Shown in pieces: positions 1 to 6,265 of a stretch of DNA of 6,457 bases. A program made the position numbers and the translations under genes. Location: contig JBEEMV010000181.1 of NCBI GenBank assembly GCA_041192505.1, forward strand, positions 1-6,457. The letters are read 5' to 3'. How positions within the stretch are numbered: the stretch's first letter is position 1; every line of letters begins with the position of its first letter. Source of the DNA: CAIODY01 sp041192505 (lineage in GTDB: Bacteria; Bacteroidota; Bacteroidia; Chitinophagales; CAIODY01). Under the pieces are notes generated by a model, which had not been told where the DNA came from, did no database searches, and worked only from the letters and a program-made list of their open reading frames with translations.

Positions 1-1217
1 AATTCAATTCTATCTGTAAAAACATAAATAGGGCAATGCGGTCTGAAACTGCTTACCATAAAGGCTGTATAGCCACTTCTAGTTGTTGCTATTAAAGCAT
101 TGGCTTCTACTTCTTTTGTCATTTGCGCAGCATTGTAGCATAATGCATCGCTTAAAAAAGTAGGCGAATGTTTTTGCGGAACAAGGTTTCGGTTGTATAC
201 CACTTCTTCTCGTTCTACTTCAACAATTATTTTTTTCATTGTTTCAACAACCAATACAGGATGCATACCGCTGGCTGTTTCGCCGCTTAGCATTACAGCA
301 TCAGCGCCTTCTAATACAGCATTGGCAACATCTGTAATATCTGCCCTTGATGGCTTTGTGTTTTCCATCATGCTCTCCATCATTTGCGTAGCCATAATTA
401 CAGGCTTAGCTCTATGAATACATTTACGAATAATTGTTTTTTGAATTAATGGAATTTGTTCAACTGGAAGTTCAACGCCTAAATCGCCACGGGCTACCAT
501 TACACCATCCGATAATATTATTATATCTCGTAAATGTTCAAGCGCTTCGGGCTTTTCTATTTTGGCAATTACTTTTATTAAACTATTTTTTTCGGCAATA
601 ATTTTTTTAATATCAAAAATATCTTTTGGCTGACGAACAAATGAAAGTGCTACCCAATCCAATTTTTGTTCGATAATAAAATCTAAATCAATTAAATCTT
701 TTTCGGTTAAACAAGGCAACGAAATTTTTGTATTGGGCAAATTAATTCCTTTTTTGCTCTTTAAAGTGCCGCCCAGCGGACATTCTAAGCGCACTTCTTT
801 TTTTGCATGATCAATAGCAATTACTTTTAATTCTATTTTTCCATCATCTACTAATATTAATTGTCCTACTTCAACATCATCATGCAAATTAGGATAGGAT
901 ACATAAATGCGTTGTGCATTGCCCACACATTTTTCATTCGTAAATAAAATTTGCTGACCTGGAATTAAATGTAATTCATTGTTTTCAACTTCACCAATTC
1001 TTAGTTTTGGGCCTTGCAAATCACCAAGTATAGCGGTTGTAAAACCGTATTCTTCATTCAGTCTGCGGATATGTGATATGGTTTCGCCATGTTTTTCATG
1101 TGTGCCATGCGAAAAATTTAATCTGAAAACATTTACACCTGTTTTCATTAATTCATACAACATTTCGTACGAACTACATGAAGGCCCAACGGTAGCTACA
1201 ATTTTAGTTTTATTCAT
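1..1217 (-). CDS. pyk: pyruvate kinase, 3' end cut by window edge
   Basis: Catalyses phosphoenolpyruvate + ADP to pyruvate + ATP, the last step of glycolysis, in the cytosol. Reading the minus strand from ATG at 1217-1215 gives 405 codons open to the left edge; bacterial enzymes are usually about 470-480 residues, so most of the C-terminal domain lies outside. Visible motifs: MNKTKIVATVGPS at the start; RLNFSHG with R32, N34 and S36 (PEP/ADP pocket); LGDLQGPKLRIG with D66; AKIEKPEA with catalytic K219 and metal ligand E221; ARGDLG with metal ligand D245; MATQMMESM with T277. The barrel is interrupted by a B domain at about residues 70-165. K71 sits where potassium-dependent enzymes carry Glu, which in this family goes with potassium-independent activity (family knowledge applied by alignment). 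It is divergent from prfA across a 133-bp gap. No convincing promoter of its own was seen. Confidence 0.97.
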   Translation of the reverse strand, partial: MNKTKIVATVGPSCSSYEMLYELMKTGVNVFRLNFSHGTHEKHGETISHIRRLNEEYGFTTAILGDLQGPKLRIGEVENNELHLIPGQQILFTNEKCVGNAQRIYVSYPNLHDDVEVGQLILVDDGKIELKVIAIDHAKKEVRLECPLGGTLKSKKGINLPNTKISLPCLTEKDLIDLDFIIEQKLDWVALSFVRQPKDIFDIKKIIAEKNSLIKVIAKIEKPEALEHLRDIIILSDGVMVARGDLGVELPVEQIPLIQKTIIRKCIHRAKPVIMATQMMESMMENTKPSRADITDVANAVLEGADAVMLSGETASGMHPVLVVETMKKIIVEVEREEVVYNRNLVPQKHSPTFLSDALCYNAAQMTKEVEANALIATTRSGYTAFMVSSFRPHCPIYVFTDRIE

Positions 1218-1294
1218 AAGTAAGAAAAATAGAAAGCGAAGATAAGCAGGATGAGAGCAATTGGTGTGTAAAGAATTATTTACTTATCAATTCA

Positions 1295-1322
1295 TTTGCT
1301 TGCAAAATTCTTTGCAACTTTG
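1295..1322 (+). promoter_or_regulatory. candidate Bacteroidota-type promoter for prfA
   Basis: TTTG at 1295-1298 and CAACTTTG at 1315-1322, followed by C, resemble the Bacteroidota -33 TTTG and -7 TAnnTTTG elements; the -7 box has one mismatch (C for the first T). The 16-nt spacer is slightly short. Transcription would start near 1328-1330, leaving a leader of about 20 nt with no Shine-Dalgarno sequence, as is common in this phylum. This is pattern matching by eye only. Confidence 0.4.
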
Positions 1323-1350
1323 CAGCCTCAAAAATTATTGATTTTTATAC

Positions 1351-2424
1351 ATGATTGACAAATTAGAAGTAGCCGAACATAGGTTTGAAGATATTGCAAG
1401 ATTGCTTACACAGCCCGATTTGATGAACGACATCAAAAAATTTACGGCATTAAGTAAAGAATATAAAGAATTAGAAAAACTGGTTTTAATTTTTCGTGAA
1501 TACAGAACCGTATTAAAAAATTATGAAGAAAGCCGTGAACTTTTTTTAACCGAAAAAGATGCCGAAATGAGGCAAATGGCAAAAGAAGAAATTGAAATTT
1601 TAGAACCAAGGAAAATAGATTTAGAAGAACGTCTTAGATTGATGTTAATTCCTAAAGACCCAGAAGATGCAAAAAATGCAATTATTGAAATACGGGCTGG
1701 AACAGGTGGCGATGAAGCCTCATTATTTGCTGGCGAATTATTAAGAATGTATCAGCGCTATTGCGAACGCCGTGGCTGGAAAGTGGCTTTGCTAGATGAA
1801 AGCGAAGGTACTGTGGGTGGTTATAAAGATGTATCGATGGAAGTAACTGGCGAAGATGTATATGGTACTTTAAAATTTGAAAGTGGTGTGCATCGAGTGC
1901 AACGTGTGCCTCATACCGAAGCCAACGGACGGGTGCATACAAGCGCCGCTACGGTGGCTGTAATGCCCGAAGCCGATGAAATAGATTTTGAATTAAAAGA
2001 AAGTGATGTGAAAATGGAAACATCACGAAGTGGTGGTGCTGGCGGACAAAATGTAAATAAAGTAGAAACTAAAGTTCAGTTAACGCACATTCCAACAGGC
2101 GTTGTAGTTATTTGTCAAACCGAGCGTTCACAATTGGGTAATAGAGAAAAAGCGATGAATAAATTGCGTTCGAAATTGTATGAAGAGCAGGTGCGAAAAC
2201 ATGAAGATGCTATTGCTGCTAAAAGAAAAACATTAGTAAGCACAGGTGATAGAAGTGCAAAAATAAGAACGTATAATTTTCCGCAAGGGCGTATGACCGA
2301 CCACCGTATTGGCTTAACGCTTTACACCTTGGATGCCGTAATGAATGGCGAAATACAAGAAATGCTTGATAAATTACAATTTGAAGAAAACACCGAAAGA
2401 TTGAAAGAGCAGGGGGTGAGTTGA
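1351..2424 (+). CDS. prfA: peptide chain release factor 1 (RF1)
   Basis: Terminates translation at UAA and UAG codons by entering the ribosomal A site and triggering hydrolysis of peptidyl-tRNA. The 357-residue product matches the usual length of about 355-360. It shows an N-terminal helical domain 1 (about residues 1-100), then GTGGDEA near 117-123 opening the decoding core. The codon-reading tripeptide is P187-H188-T189, the PxT form that marks RF1 rather than the SPF form of RF2, followed by the conserved HTSAATVAVMPE stretch. The catalytic GGQ is at 231-233 inside SGGAGGQNVNKVET; its Gln is normally methylated by PrmC. The ATG at 1351 gives a standard N-terminus (MIDKLEVAEHRFEDI). The gene itself ends in TGA, which RF1 does not read. 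No strong terminator follows in the 92 bp before the next gene. Confidence 0.98.
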   Translation: MIDKLEVAEHRFEDIARLLTQPDLMNDIKKFTALSKEYKELEKLVLIFREYRTVLKNYEESRELFLTEKDAEMRQMAKEEIEILEPRKIDLEERLRLMLIPKDPEDAKNAIIEIRAGTGGDEASLFAGELLRMYQRYCERRGWKVALLDESEGTVGGYKDVSMEVTGEDVYGTLKFESGVHRVQRVPHTEANGRVHTSAATVAVMPEADEIDFELKESDVKMETSRSGGAGGQNVNKVETKVQLTHIPTGVVVICQTERSQLGNREKAMNKLRSKLYEEQVRKHEDAIAAKRKTLVSTGDRSAKIRTYNFPQGRMTDHRIGLTLYTLDAVMNGEIQEMLDKLQFEENTERLKEQGVS

Positions 2425-2516
2425 TAAAACAGAAAAGGTAGATGCTAATTTAGTGAAACGACAAGATTGACTATTTTATTTTTACAAAAAATTTATTTTA
2501 TTTTACATCTAAAAAT

Positions 2517-2744
2517 ATGCAATACAAACATTTGATAGAACGCAATCATCAAGTAATGCAGGGTAAACCTATTATTAAGGGTACTCGAATTACAGTTGAA
2601 TTAATTATCAGAAAATTTGCAAATGGTTATTCATTAGAGCAAATGTTAGAAGCATACCCAAGCTTAAACAAAACTCAAATTCAGGCAGCAATGGAATATG
2701 CAGCCGATGTAATTGCCAATGAAGAAACTATTGAAGCAGCATGA
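2517..2744 (+). CDS. DUF433-family antitoxin-like protein
   Basis: A 75-residue protein with the DUF433 signature: VMQGKPIIKGTRITVELII at about residues 13-31, then FANGYSLEQMLEAYPSLN and a final helix (IQAAMEYAADVIAN). The family has a small winged-helix-like DNA-binding fold and is usually the first gene of a pair with a PIN-like DUF5615 toxin. By analogy it should bind and neutralise the toxin and repress its own promoter; this is inferred from family and context, not shown here. Its stop overlaps the start of the next gene by four bases (ATGA, 2741-2744), so translation is probably coupled. The 92-bp leader is very AT-rich and has TTGACT at 2467-2472, but I could not assign a -7 box. The ATG at 2517 gives the typical N-terminus. 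Confidence 0.88.
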   Translation: MQYKHLIERNHQVMQGKPIIKGTRITVELIIRKFANGYSLEQMLEAYPSLNKTQIQAAMEYAADVIANEETIEAA

Positions 2745-3088
2745 TAATTGCAGATGAAAACGTAGAGCGTTATTGGATTGAATTATTAAGAAAAAATAAT
2801 TTTGATGTAATTTCAATAGCCGAAAATTTTTCTGGAATAACCGACTCTGAAGTAGTGCAAATTGCAAAATCTAATCAAGCTACTCTTTTAACAGAGGATA
2901 AAGATTTTGGAGAAATGGTATTTGCCCACCAAACAAAAAACTTATCTGTAATTTTTTTAAGATACGACCAACCTAACTATTCACAAATAGAAAATCAATT
3001 GTTGTTAGCAGTAAATAAGTTCGTGAATCAAACGGATAATTATTTTATAACCATTACAAAGCTAAAAACAAGAGTTACTAAAATTTAA
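2741..3088 (+). CDS. DUF5615-family PIN-like toxin (putative nuclease)
   Basis: A 115-residue protein matching the DUF5615 PIN-like fold. It begins MIIADENVERYW with the acidic pair D5-E6, continues through ITDSEV with D35 and E37, and has the hallmark LLTEDKDFGE with D53 and D55. These acidic residues match the metal-binding set expected of PIN-type ribonucleases, so it is probably the toxin of the pair, cutting RNA when freed from the DUF433 partner. All key acids are intact and the length is normal for the family, so it looks functional. Its start codon lies inside the stop of the antitoxin gene. The RNA target cannot be read from the sequence. Some members of this family remain untested as toxins, so 'toxin' is a family- and context-based call. 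Confidence 0.85.
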   Translation: MIIADENVERYWIELLRKNNFDVISIAENFSGITDSEVVQIAKSNQATLLTEDKDFGEMVFAHQTKNLSVIFLRYDQPNYSQIENQLLLAVNKFVNQTDNYFITITKLKTRVTKI

Positions 3089-3125
3089 TTTATCACGTCT
3101 CCCAATCTTGATTTCATAAAAAGTC

Positions 3126-3145
3126 AGCTCCTTTAATGAAGGGCT
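3126..3145 (+). terminator. hairpin downstream of the toxin gene
   Basis: AGC plus CCTT pairs with AAGG plus GCT around a TAATG loop, with T3129 bulged, giving a 7-bp stem. It lies 37 bp past the toxin stop and is followed by AAAAA rather than a T tract on this strand, so it is not a textbook intrinsic terminator. It stands directly before a second hairpin at 3147-3165 and the two may work together. Confidence 0.3.
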
Positions 3146-3146
3146 A

Positions 3147-3165
3147 AAAATGCTATATGCATTTT
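3147..3165. terminator. perfect AT-rich inverted repeat, possible bidirectional terminator
   Basis: AAAATGC (3147-3153) and GCATTTT (3159-3165) are exact reverse complements around a TATAT loop. The 3' arm ends in TTTT, so the element could act as a weak terminator for the toxin-antitoxin pair. By its symmetry it could also be a protein-binding site for the operon starting at 3280. The rest of 3089-3279 holds no open frame of useful length. TATATTGG near 3248-3255 is a poor match to a -7 box for the downstream operon. Confidence 0.35.
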
Positions 3166-3279
3166 AATCTCCCACAAACAGGCTATTTATCTGGTTTTTG
3201 CAAAAAAATTCTCAGAAAAATTAGGAATCTAAATAAGATTTATAGTATATTGGAAAAAACAGATTAAAAAATCAATTTA

Positions 3280-3942
3280 ATGGAAGAAGATGTAAAGAAA
3301 ATTCAGAAAAACTGGAGTATTGATGAATGCTTTGAATTTTTTAAAGCAAATGTACCAATAGAAAAAATTTTGACTGATGGGAAAAATCTGATATTAAAAG
3401 AGGAGTCTGATTACATTTCTTATAAAGAGTTTTTGAGCTATTTTAGTAACTTAAAAGAGCCAATCAGTAAACATAACTTAGTAATTGCAATAAATTTCAC
3501 TTACGGTTGGATGCCTACAATATTTGATTTTCGTTCTGACAAATTTGATGAGGCTCTTAATGTTTTAAATATTGTAAAACAAGGAGATATTCCAAAGCAA
3601 GAGCAGCTAATGGTTTTAAAAAAATTGTTTAATAACTCTTTGGTTGGCACCTCAAAAATTTTACACTTCATAAACCCAGAAAACATTTCAATTTGGGATA
3701 GTAGAGTGTTTCGTTATTTGACGAATTGTGAGCCAAATGATAGAATTGATAAGTATGAAGCTTTTTTGGGCTATATAAAATTTTGTGATTACATATCAAA
3801 GCAAGAGAGTTATAATGAAATTCATATTCTTCTTGAGAAACAAATTAATTCTCCAATGACAAAATTCAGAACTATTGAATTGATAATGTACACTTTTGGA
3901 GAGAAACCGATAAATAAAATAGCCAATGAACCAACATCTTGA
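3280..3942 (+). CDS. uncharacterised protein with HhH-GPD/OGG-like motif
   Basis: A 220-residue soluble protein with no signal peptide or membrane segment, first gene of a four-gene operon. The recognisable part is V122-GTSKILHFINPEN followed by ISIWDSRVFRYL, to about residue 147. It resembles the helix-hairpin-helix plus Gly/Pro...Asp segment of OGG-fold DNA glycosylases. K126 and D140 would be the candidate catalytic lysine and aspartate, although their spacing (14) is shorter than the 18-19 residues I recall for EndoIII and OGG1. An upstream YGWMPTI motif (75-81) is likely part of the same fold. If the reading is right, the protein recognises or excises a modified base, or has become a DNA-binding derivative. 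The remainder is unrecognised. Its last 17 nt overlap the next gene. It starts at the first in-frame ATG after a 191-bp spacer. Confidence 0.85.
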   Translation: MEEDVKKIQKNWSIDECFEFFKANVPIEKILTDGKNLILKEESDYISYKEFLSYFSNLKEPISKHNLVIAINFTYGWMPTIFDFRSDKFDEALNVLNIVKQGDIPKQEQLMVLKKLFNNSLVGTSKILHFINPENISIWDSRVFRYLTNCEPNDRIDKYEAFLGYIKFCDYISKQESYNEIHILLEKQINSPMTKFRTIELIMYTFGEKPINKIANEPTS

Positions 3943-4222
3943 TTACGAATTTAGAATTGATAAAATTTTTGGCATTGAACTTTATAAACATAGAACGTTG
4001 CGAACATTGTTCGACCCATACTCAACCGAGTGGGGTAAAACTGCTATGGATGAAAAGTTAAAAATCTTAAAACGAATTGTTGATGGTGGCGAAGAACTAA
4101 ATTTTTTAATTGAAGATTATAAAGACCGCTATATCGAACAAAACCAAAATCATATTGCAAAAGTGGCTGAAGAAGCAATCTGCAATTTGCTTGCAGCTTC
4201 GTTAAAAAATAAAACAGAATAA
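3926..4222 (+). CDS. small protein paralogous to N-terminus of the next gene
   Basis: A 98-residue soluble, charged, mainly helical protein of unknown function. Aligned without gaps from Met1 against the following 413-residue protein, I count about 32 identities in the first 83 positions. The shared core is HR(T/S)LxT(L/I)x(D/N)PxSxxWxKTxMDEK at residues 22-44. It is therefore a stand-alone copy of that protein's N-terminal domain, perhaps a partner in hetero-oligomers or a regulator. The start at 3926 is the only reasonable one, because an in-frame TAG lies two codons upstream; it overlaps the previous gene by 17 nt. The frame is the same as the next gene's: TAA at 4220-4222, six sense codons, then the next ATG. 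No known family was recognised. Confidence 0.85.
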   Translation: MNQHLDYEFRIDKIFGIELYKHRTLRTLFDPYSTEWGKTAMDEKLKILKRIVDGGEELNFLIEDYKDRYIEQNQNHIAKVAEEAICNLLAASLKNKTE

Positions 4223-4240
4223 TTTATTAAAAAAAATATC

Positions 4241-5482
4241 ATGAGTACAGAGTTTTTATACGAATCGAAAATTGCAAAAATTTTTGATGATGACAATTTT
4301 GAGCATAGAAGTTTACAAACAATACTAAATCCACATTCGTCAGTTTGGGATAAAACTACTATGGATGAAAAAATTGAAATGCTTCAAAAAATAATAAAAA
4401 ATGGAGAGGTGTTAGAATATTTAGTCGAGTCTTATCAAGCAGACCATATATCTTTTCGCAACGAAGAAGTGGCAAAAAGTTCAATAAGTGGGCTTTGCGA
4501 AATCATTACTTACATGGTTAAAGAGTATTCAAAAAAAATAGACGAACCAACAAAGTTTGTGAAACCAATTCCTGGAAAGAAATGGAGCGATTTTCCTGAA
4601 AAACAACCTATCGCAGTTTCAAAAACAGCAAAAAAATTTATTGATAATTTCATAAACCCTAACTATAAAAATAATGAAATTATTAAGACAGGCTTTGCAG
4701 ATTTGGATAAAATTGATGGTGGATTTCATCTTGGTGAAATGATTGTTCTAGCTGGGGATAATGGAAATTGCAAAGATCAATTTATGATTAATCTAGCATT
4801 GAACATGTCGTTACACAGTAAGGTTGGTTTTATTTCTCTACACGATTCTAAAACTTCATTATTGATTCGCATGTTATCCTGCCTTTCCGAGATTCCAACA
4901 TTTCATTTAAATGAACATAAGCTTTCCGAAAACAATATTTTAAACCTAAAAAATTGCGCCGCCGAGTTAGAAAAAAGAGAATTGATAATAAATGATAATT
5001 ACATTCATTCAACTTCTTTTTTAATTGAACAATGCAAAAAAATGGTTATTGAAAATGGAGTAAAAATTATTTTTTTTGAATCTTTAACTTCTAACGATGA
5101 CACTAAACATCTTAAGAACATTATAGAGTATGACTTACAACTACTTTGTCGTGAATTAAAAAAAGTTGCCTTAGAGTTAAATATTTGTGTTGTTGTAAGT
5201 AGTAAGTTAACTTTTAAAAGCGATAAAGATGGTGTTTTCAGACCATACCTTACGCAGTTAAGAAACGAAACTCAACAATATGCCGACAGGATAATGTTAT
5301 TGCATTTACCTTGTTTTTATGACCTTCATAACAAAATTGACGAAAGACTAAAGAATGTATTTAATGTACACTTATGTAGAAACCGAATGGGGTCACTTGC
5401 AACTATTGAATTGCATGTAAATAATTCAGTTACCACTTTTACAGATACCAACGATTACACAAGTAATTATTTTTATTATTAA
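4241..5482 (+). CDS. DnaB-like RecA-fold protein with degenerate ATPase site
   Basis: A 413-residue protein. Residues 1-90 are a helical domain paralogous to the preceding 98-aa protein, 90-145 a linker, and 148-402 a RecA-like domain following the replicative DnaB helicase C-terminal pattern: TGFADLD (150-156), GGFHLGEMIVLAG, FISLHDS, VVVSSKL, PYLTQLRNETQQYAD, and CRNRMG near the arginine-finger position. The ATPase residues have drifted. Walker A reads GDNGNCKD (172-179), keeping K178 but replacing the Gly and Thr of GKT with C177 and D179. The catalytic Glu of SLE is H201. The Walker B Asp becomes E280. The Gln of SQL is K322. R382 remains. It may form a DnaB-like ring or DNA-binding scaffold with little or no hydrolysis (inference). 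The DnaB N-terminal primase-binding domain is absent, so this is not the replicative helicase. The tail is aromatic (YFYY). Confidence 0.9.
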   Translation: MSTEFLYESKIAKIFDDDNFEHRSLQTILNPHSSVWDKTTMDEKIEMLQKIIKNGEVLEYLVESYQADHISFRNEEVAKSSISGLCEIITYMVKEYSKKIDEPTKFVKPIPGKKWSDFPEKQPIAVSKTAKKFIDNFINPNYKNNEIIKTGFADLDKIDGGFHLGEMIVLAGDNGNCKDQFMINLALNMSLHSKVGFISLHDSKTSLLIRMLSCLSEIPTFHLNEHKLSENNILNLKNCAAELEKRELIINDNYIHSTSFLIEQCKKMVIENGVKIIFFESLTSNDDTKHLKNIIEYDLQLLCRELKKVALELNICVVVSSKLTFKSDKDGVFRPYLTQLRNETQQYADRIMLLHLPCFYDLHNKIDERLKNVFNVHLCRNRMGSLATIELHVNNSVTTFTDTNDYTSNYFYY

Positions 5483-5484
5483 TT

Positions 5485-6075
5485 ATGAAAGACTTATTTA
5501 TAAAGCATATTTCACTTAGCAAAGCATTCAAAAGCAAAGGAGGAATAAATGCTATTTTAATAGATGATGAATTACAAACAACTTACCGAAAAAAACATGA
5601 TAATGAAGATGAAATTTTAAAGAGATTTGGTCTACCAAAAGTAATGAAATTCAGAGCAATAATTTGGGATGTAAAATGCGAAGATGATATTGAACGAATA
5701 GAATTGGAACTAAAAAATGAAGCCGAAATTTATTTGATTTCTCCTCCCAAAAGAGAAGTTGAATTGCTAAATGAAGCCAAATTAAAGGATTTGAAAACGT
5801 ATGAAGTTTTAGCAGAAATAGGTATTGATGATAAACTTCATGCAATGTTTTATTTTGAAGAGTATTTTAAAAAAGATAAAATTAATGCAGATGAATTTAT
5901 CGACATCCTAAAAAATATCGATAAAGAAACTTCAAATAAAATTGGGCGTTTTTACTTCTGTTCGGTTAACAAAAAAGAGCCATTAGAAGTTGAGAGATTA
6001 TTTGTAGAGCTGACCGAAAAACAAATTCCATATTTGGAGGAATTCAAAAACTATCGACCTGTTTATCCGTATTAA
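5485..6075 (+). CDS. hypothetical protein, last gene of four-gene operon
   Basis: A 196-residue soluble protein rich in Glu, Asp and Lys, with no signal peptide or membrane helix. I do not recognise a family. Visible features: ILIDDE at 24-29; a strand-helix-strand-looking run from FRAIIWDVKCEDDIERIELE through AEIYLISPP (56-88); a helical middle with HAMFYFEEYF; a later hydrophobic strand (GRFYFCSV); and an aromatic, proline-containing end (YRPVYPY). No catalytic motif stands out. It starts two bases after the stop of the DnaB-like gene, so its translation is almost certainly coupled and its function tied to that protein. No GxxGxGK or clear nuclease signature was found. It could be a structural partner or a regulator; neither can be shown here. 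Confidence 0.85.
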   Translation: MKDLFIKHISLSKAFKSKGGINAILIDDELQTTYRKKHDNEDEILKRFGLPKVMKFRAIIWDVKCEDDIERIELELKNEAEIYLISPPKREVELLNEAKLKDLKTYEVLAEIGIDDKLHAMFYFEEYFKKDKINADEFIDILKNIDKETSNKIGRFYFCSVNKKEPLEVERLFVELTEKQIPYLEEFKNYRPVYPY

Positions 6076-6095
6076 CTTTACTTTATCAATATATC

Positions 6096-6111
6096 ATCCC
6101 TGTGGGATTTT
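6096..6111 (+). terminator. short GC hairpin plus T run after the operon
   Basis: ATCCC and GGGAT pair around TGT (6096-6108) and are followed by TTT, 20 bp after the last stop of the four-gene operon. It could be a weak intrinsic terminator. It also resembles the other small palindromes in this spacer, so it may be one of that repeat family used as a terminator. Confidence 0.4.
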
Positions 6112-6133
6112 GAAAAATCATTACCACATTTTT

Positions 6134-6238
6134 TTACCGATATTTAATCACTACGTGATTGAATACAAAAACATCTTAAAAATTCAGACGAAGGATTTTA
6201 TTTGGGACATTTGTGCCATAGGCACAACATATCGGTAA
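6134..6238. repeat. REP/BIME-like symmetric palindrome element
   Basis: The outer arms TTACCGATAT (6134-6143) and ATATCGGTAA (6229-6238) are a perfect 10-bp inverted repeat. Just inside each arm is a perfect hairpin: AATCAC-TAC-GTGATT (6146-6160, 2 nt from the left arm) and TTGTGCC-ATA-GGCACAA (6211-6227, 1 nt from the right arm). The layout is mirrored, like two REP-like units facing each other around a 50-bp AT-rich centre. From memory, TACCGATAT next to short hairpins recurs between genes in Bacteroidota; this was not searched. No open frame spans it. Confidence 0.65.
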
Positions 6239-6251
6239 CATAAACAAGCAA

Positions 6252-6263
6252 GATTGAACAATC
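6252..6263. repeat. small perfect palindrome
   Basis: GATTG-AA-CAATC, a 5-bp stem with a 2-nt loop, lies between the symmetric element and the second GTGCC palindrome. Its short AT-rich stem makes it the weakest of the set. Confidence 0.4.
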
Positions 6264-6265
6264 AA

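Noticed and set aside
193..417. Plus-strand open frame opposite pyruvate kinase (also 979-1245)
   Set aside because: Both are antisense to strongly conserved pyk coding sequence and have low-complexity Ser/Thr-rich translations.
1237..1244. TATCTTCG on the minus strand as a pyk -7 box
   Set aside because: One mismatch, and the nearest upstream TTG is only 13 bp away, too close for a -33 element.
1682..1942. Minus-strand open frame inside prfA
   Set aside because: It is antisense to the conserved RF1 core and has no recognisable domain.
3098..3176. TCTCCCA direct repeat as an insertion-site duplication
   Set aside because: Seven bases repeated within an AT-rich spacer is not distinctive, and nothing element-like lies between the copies.
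3089..3279. Possible small gene or RNA gene in the spacer
   Set aside because: No open frame of useful length and no tRNA-like or known riboswitch-like pattern; only hairpins were seen.
4741..4780. A functional replicative DnaB helicase
   Set aside because: Altered Walker A, catalytic Glu and Walker B, and the absence of the DnaB N-terminal domain, argue against it.
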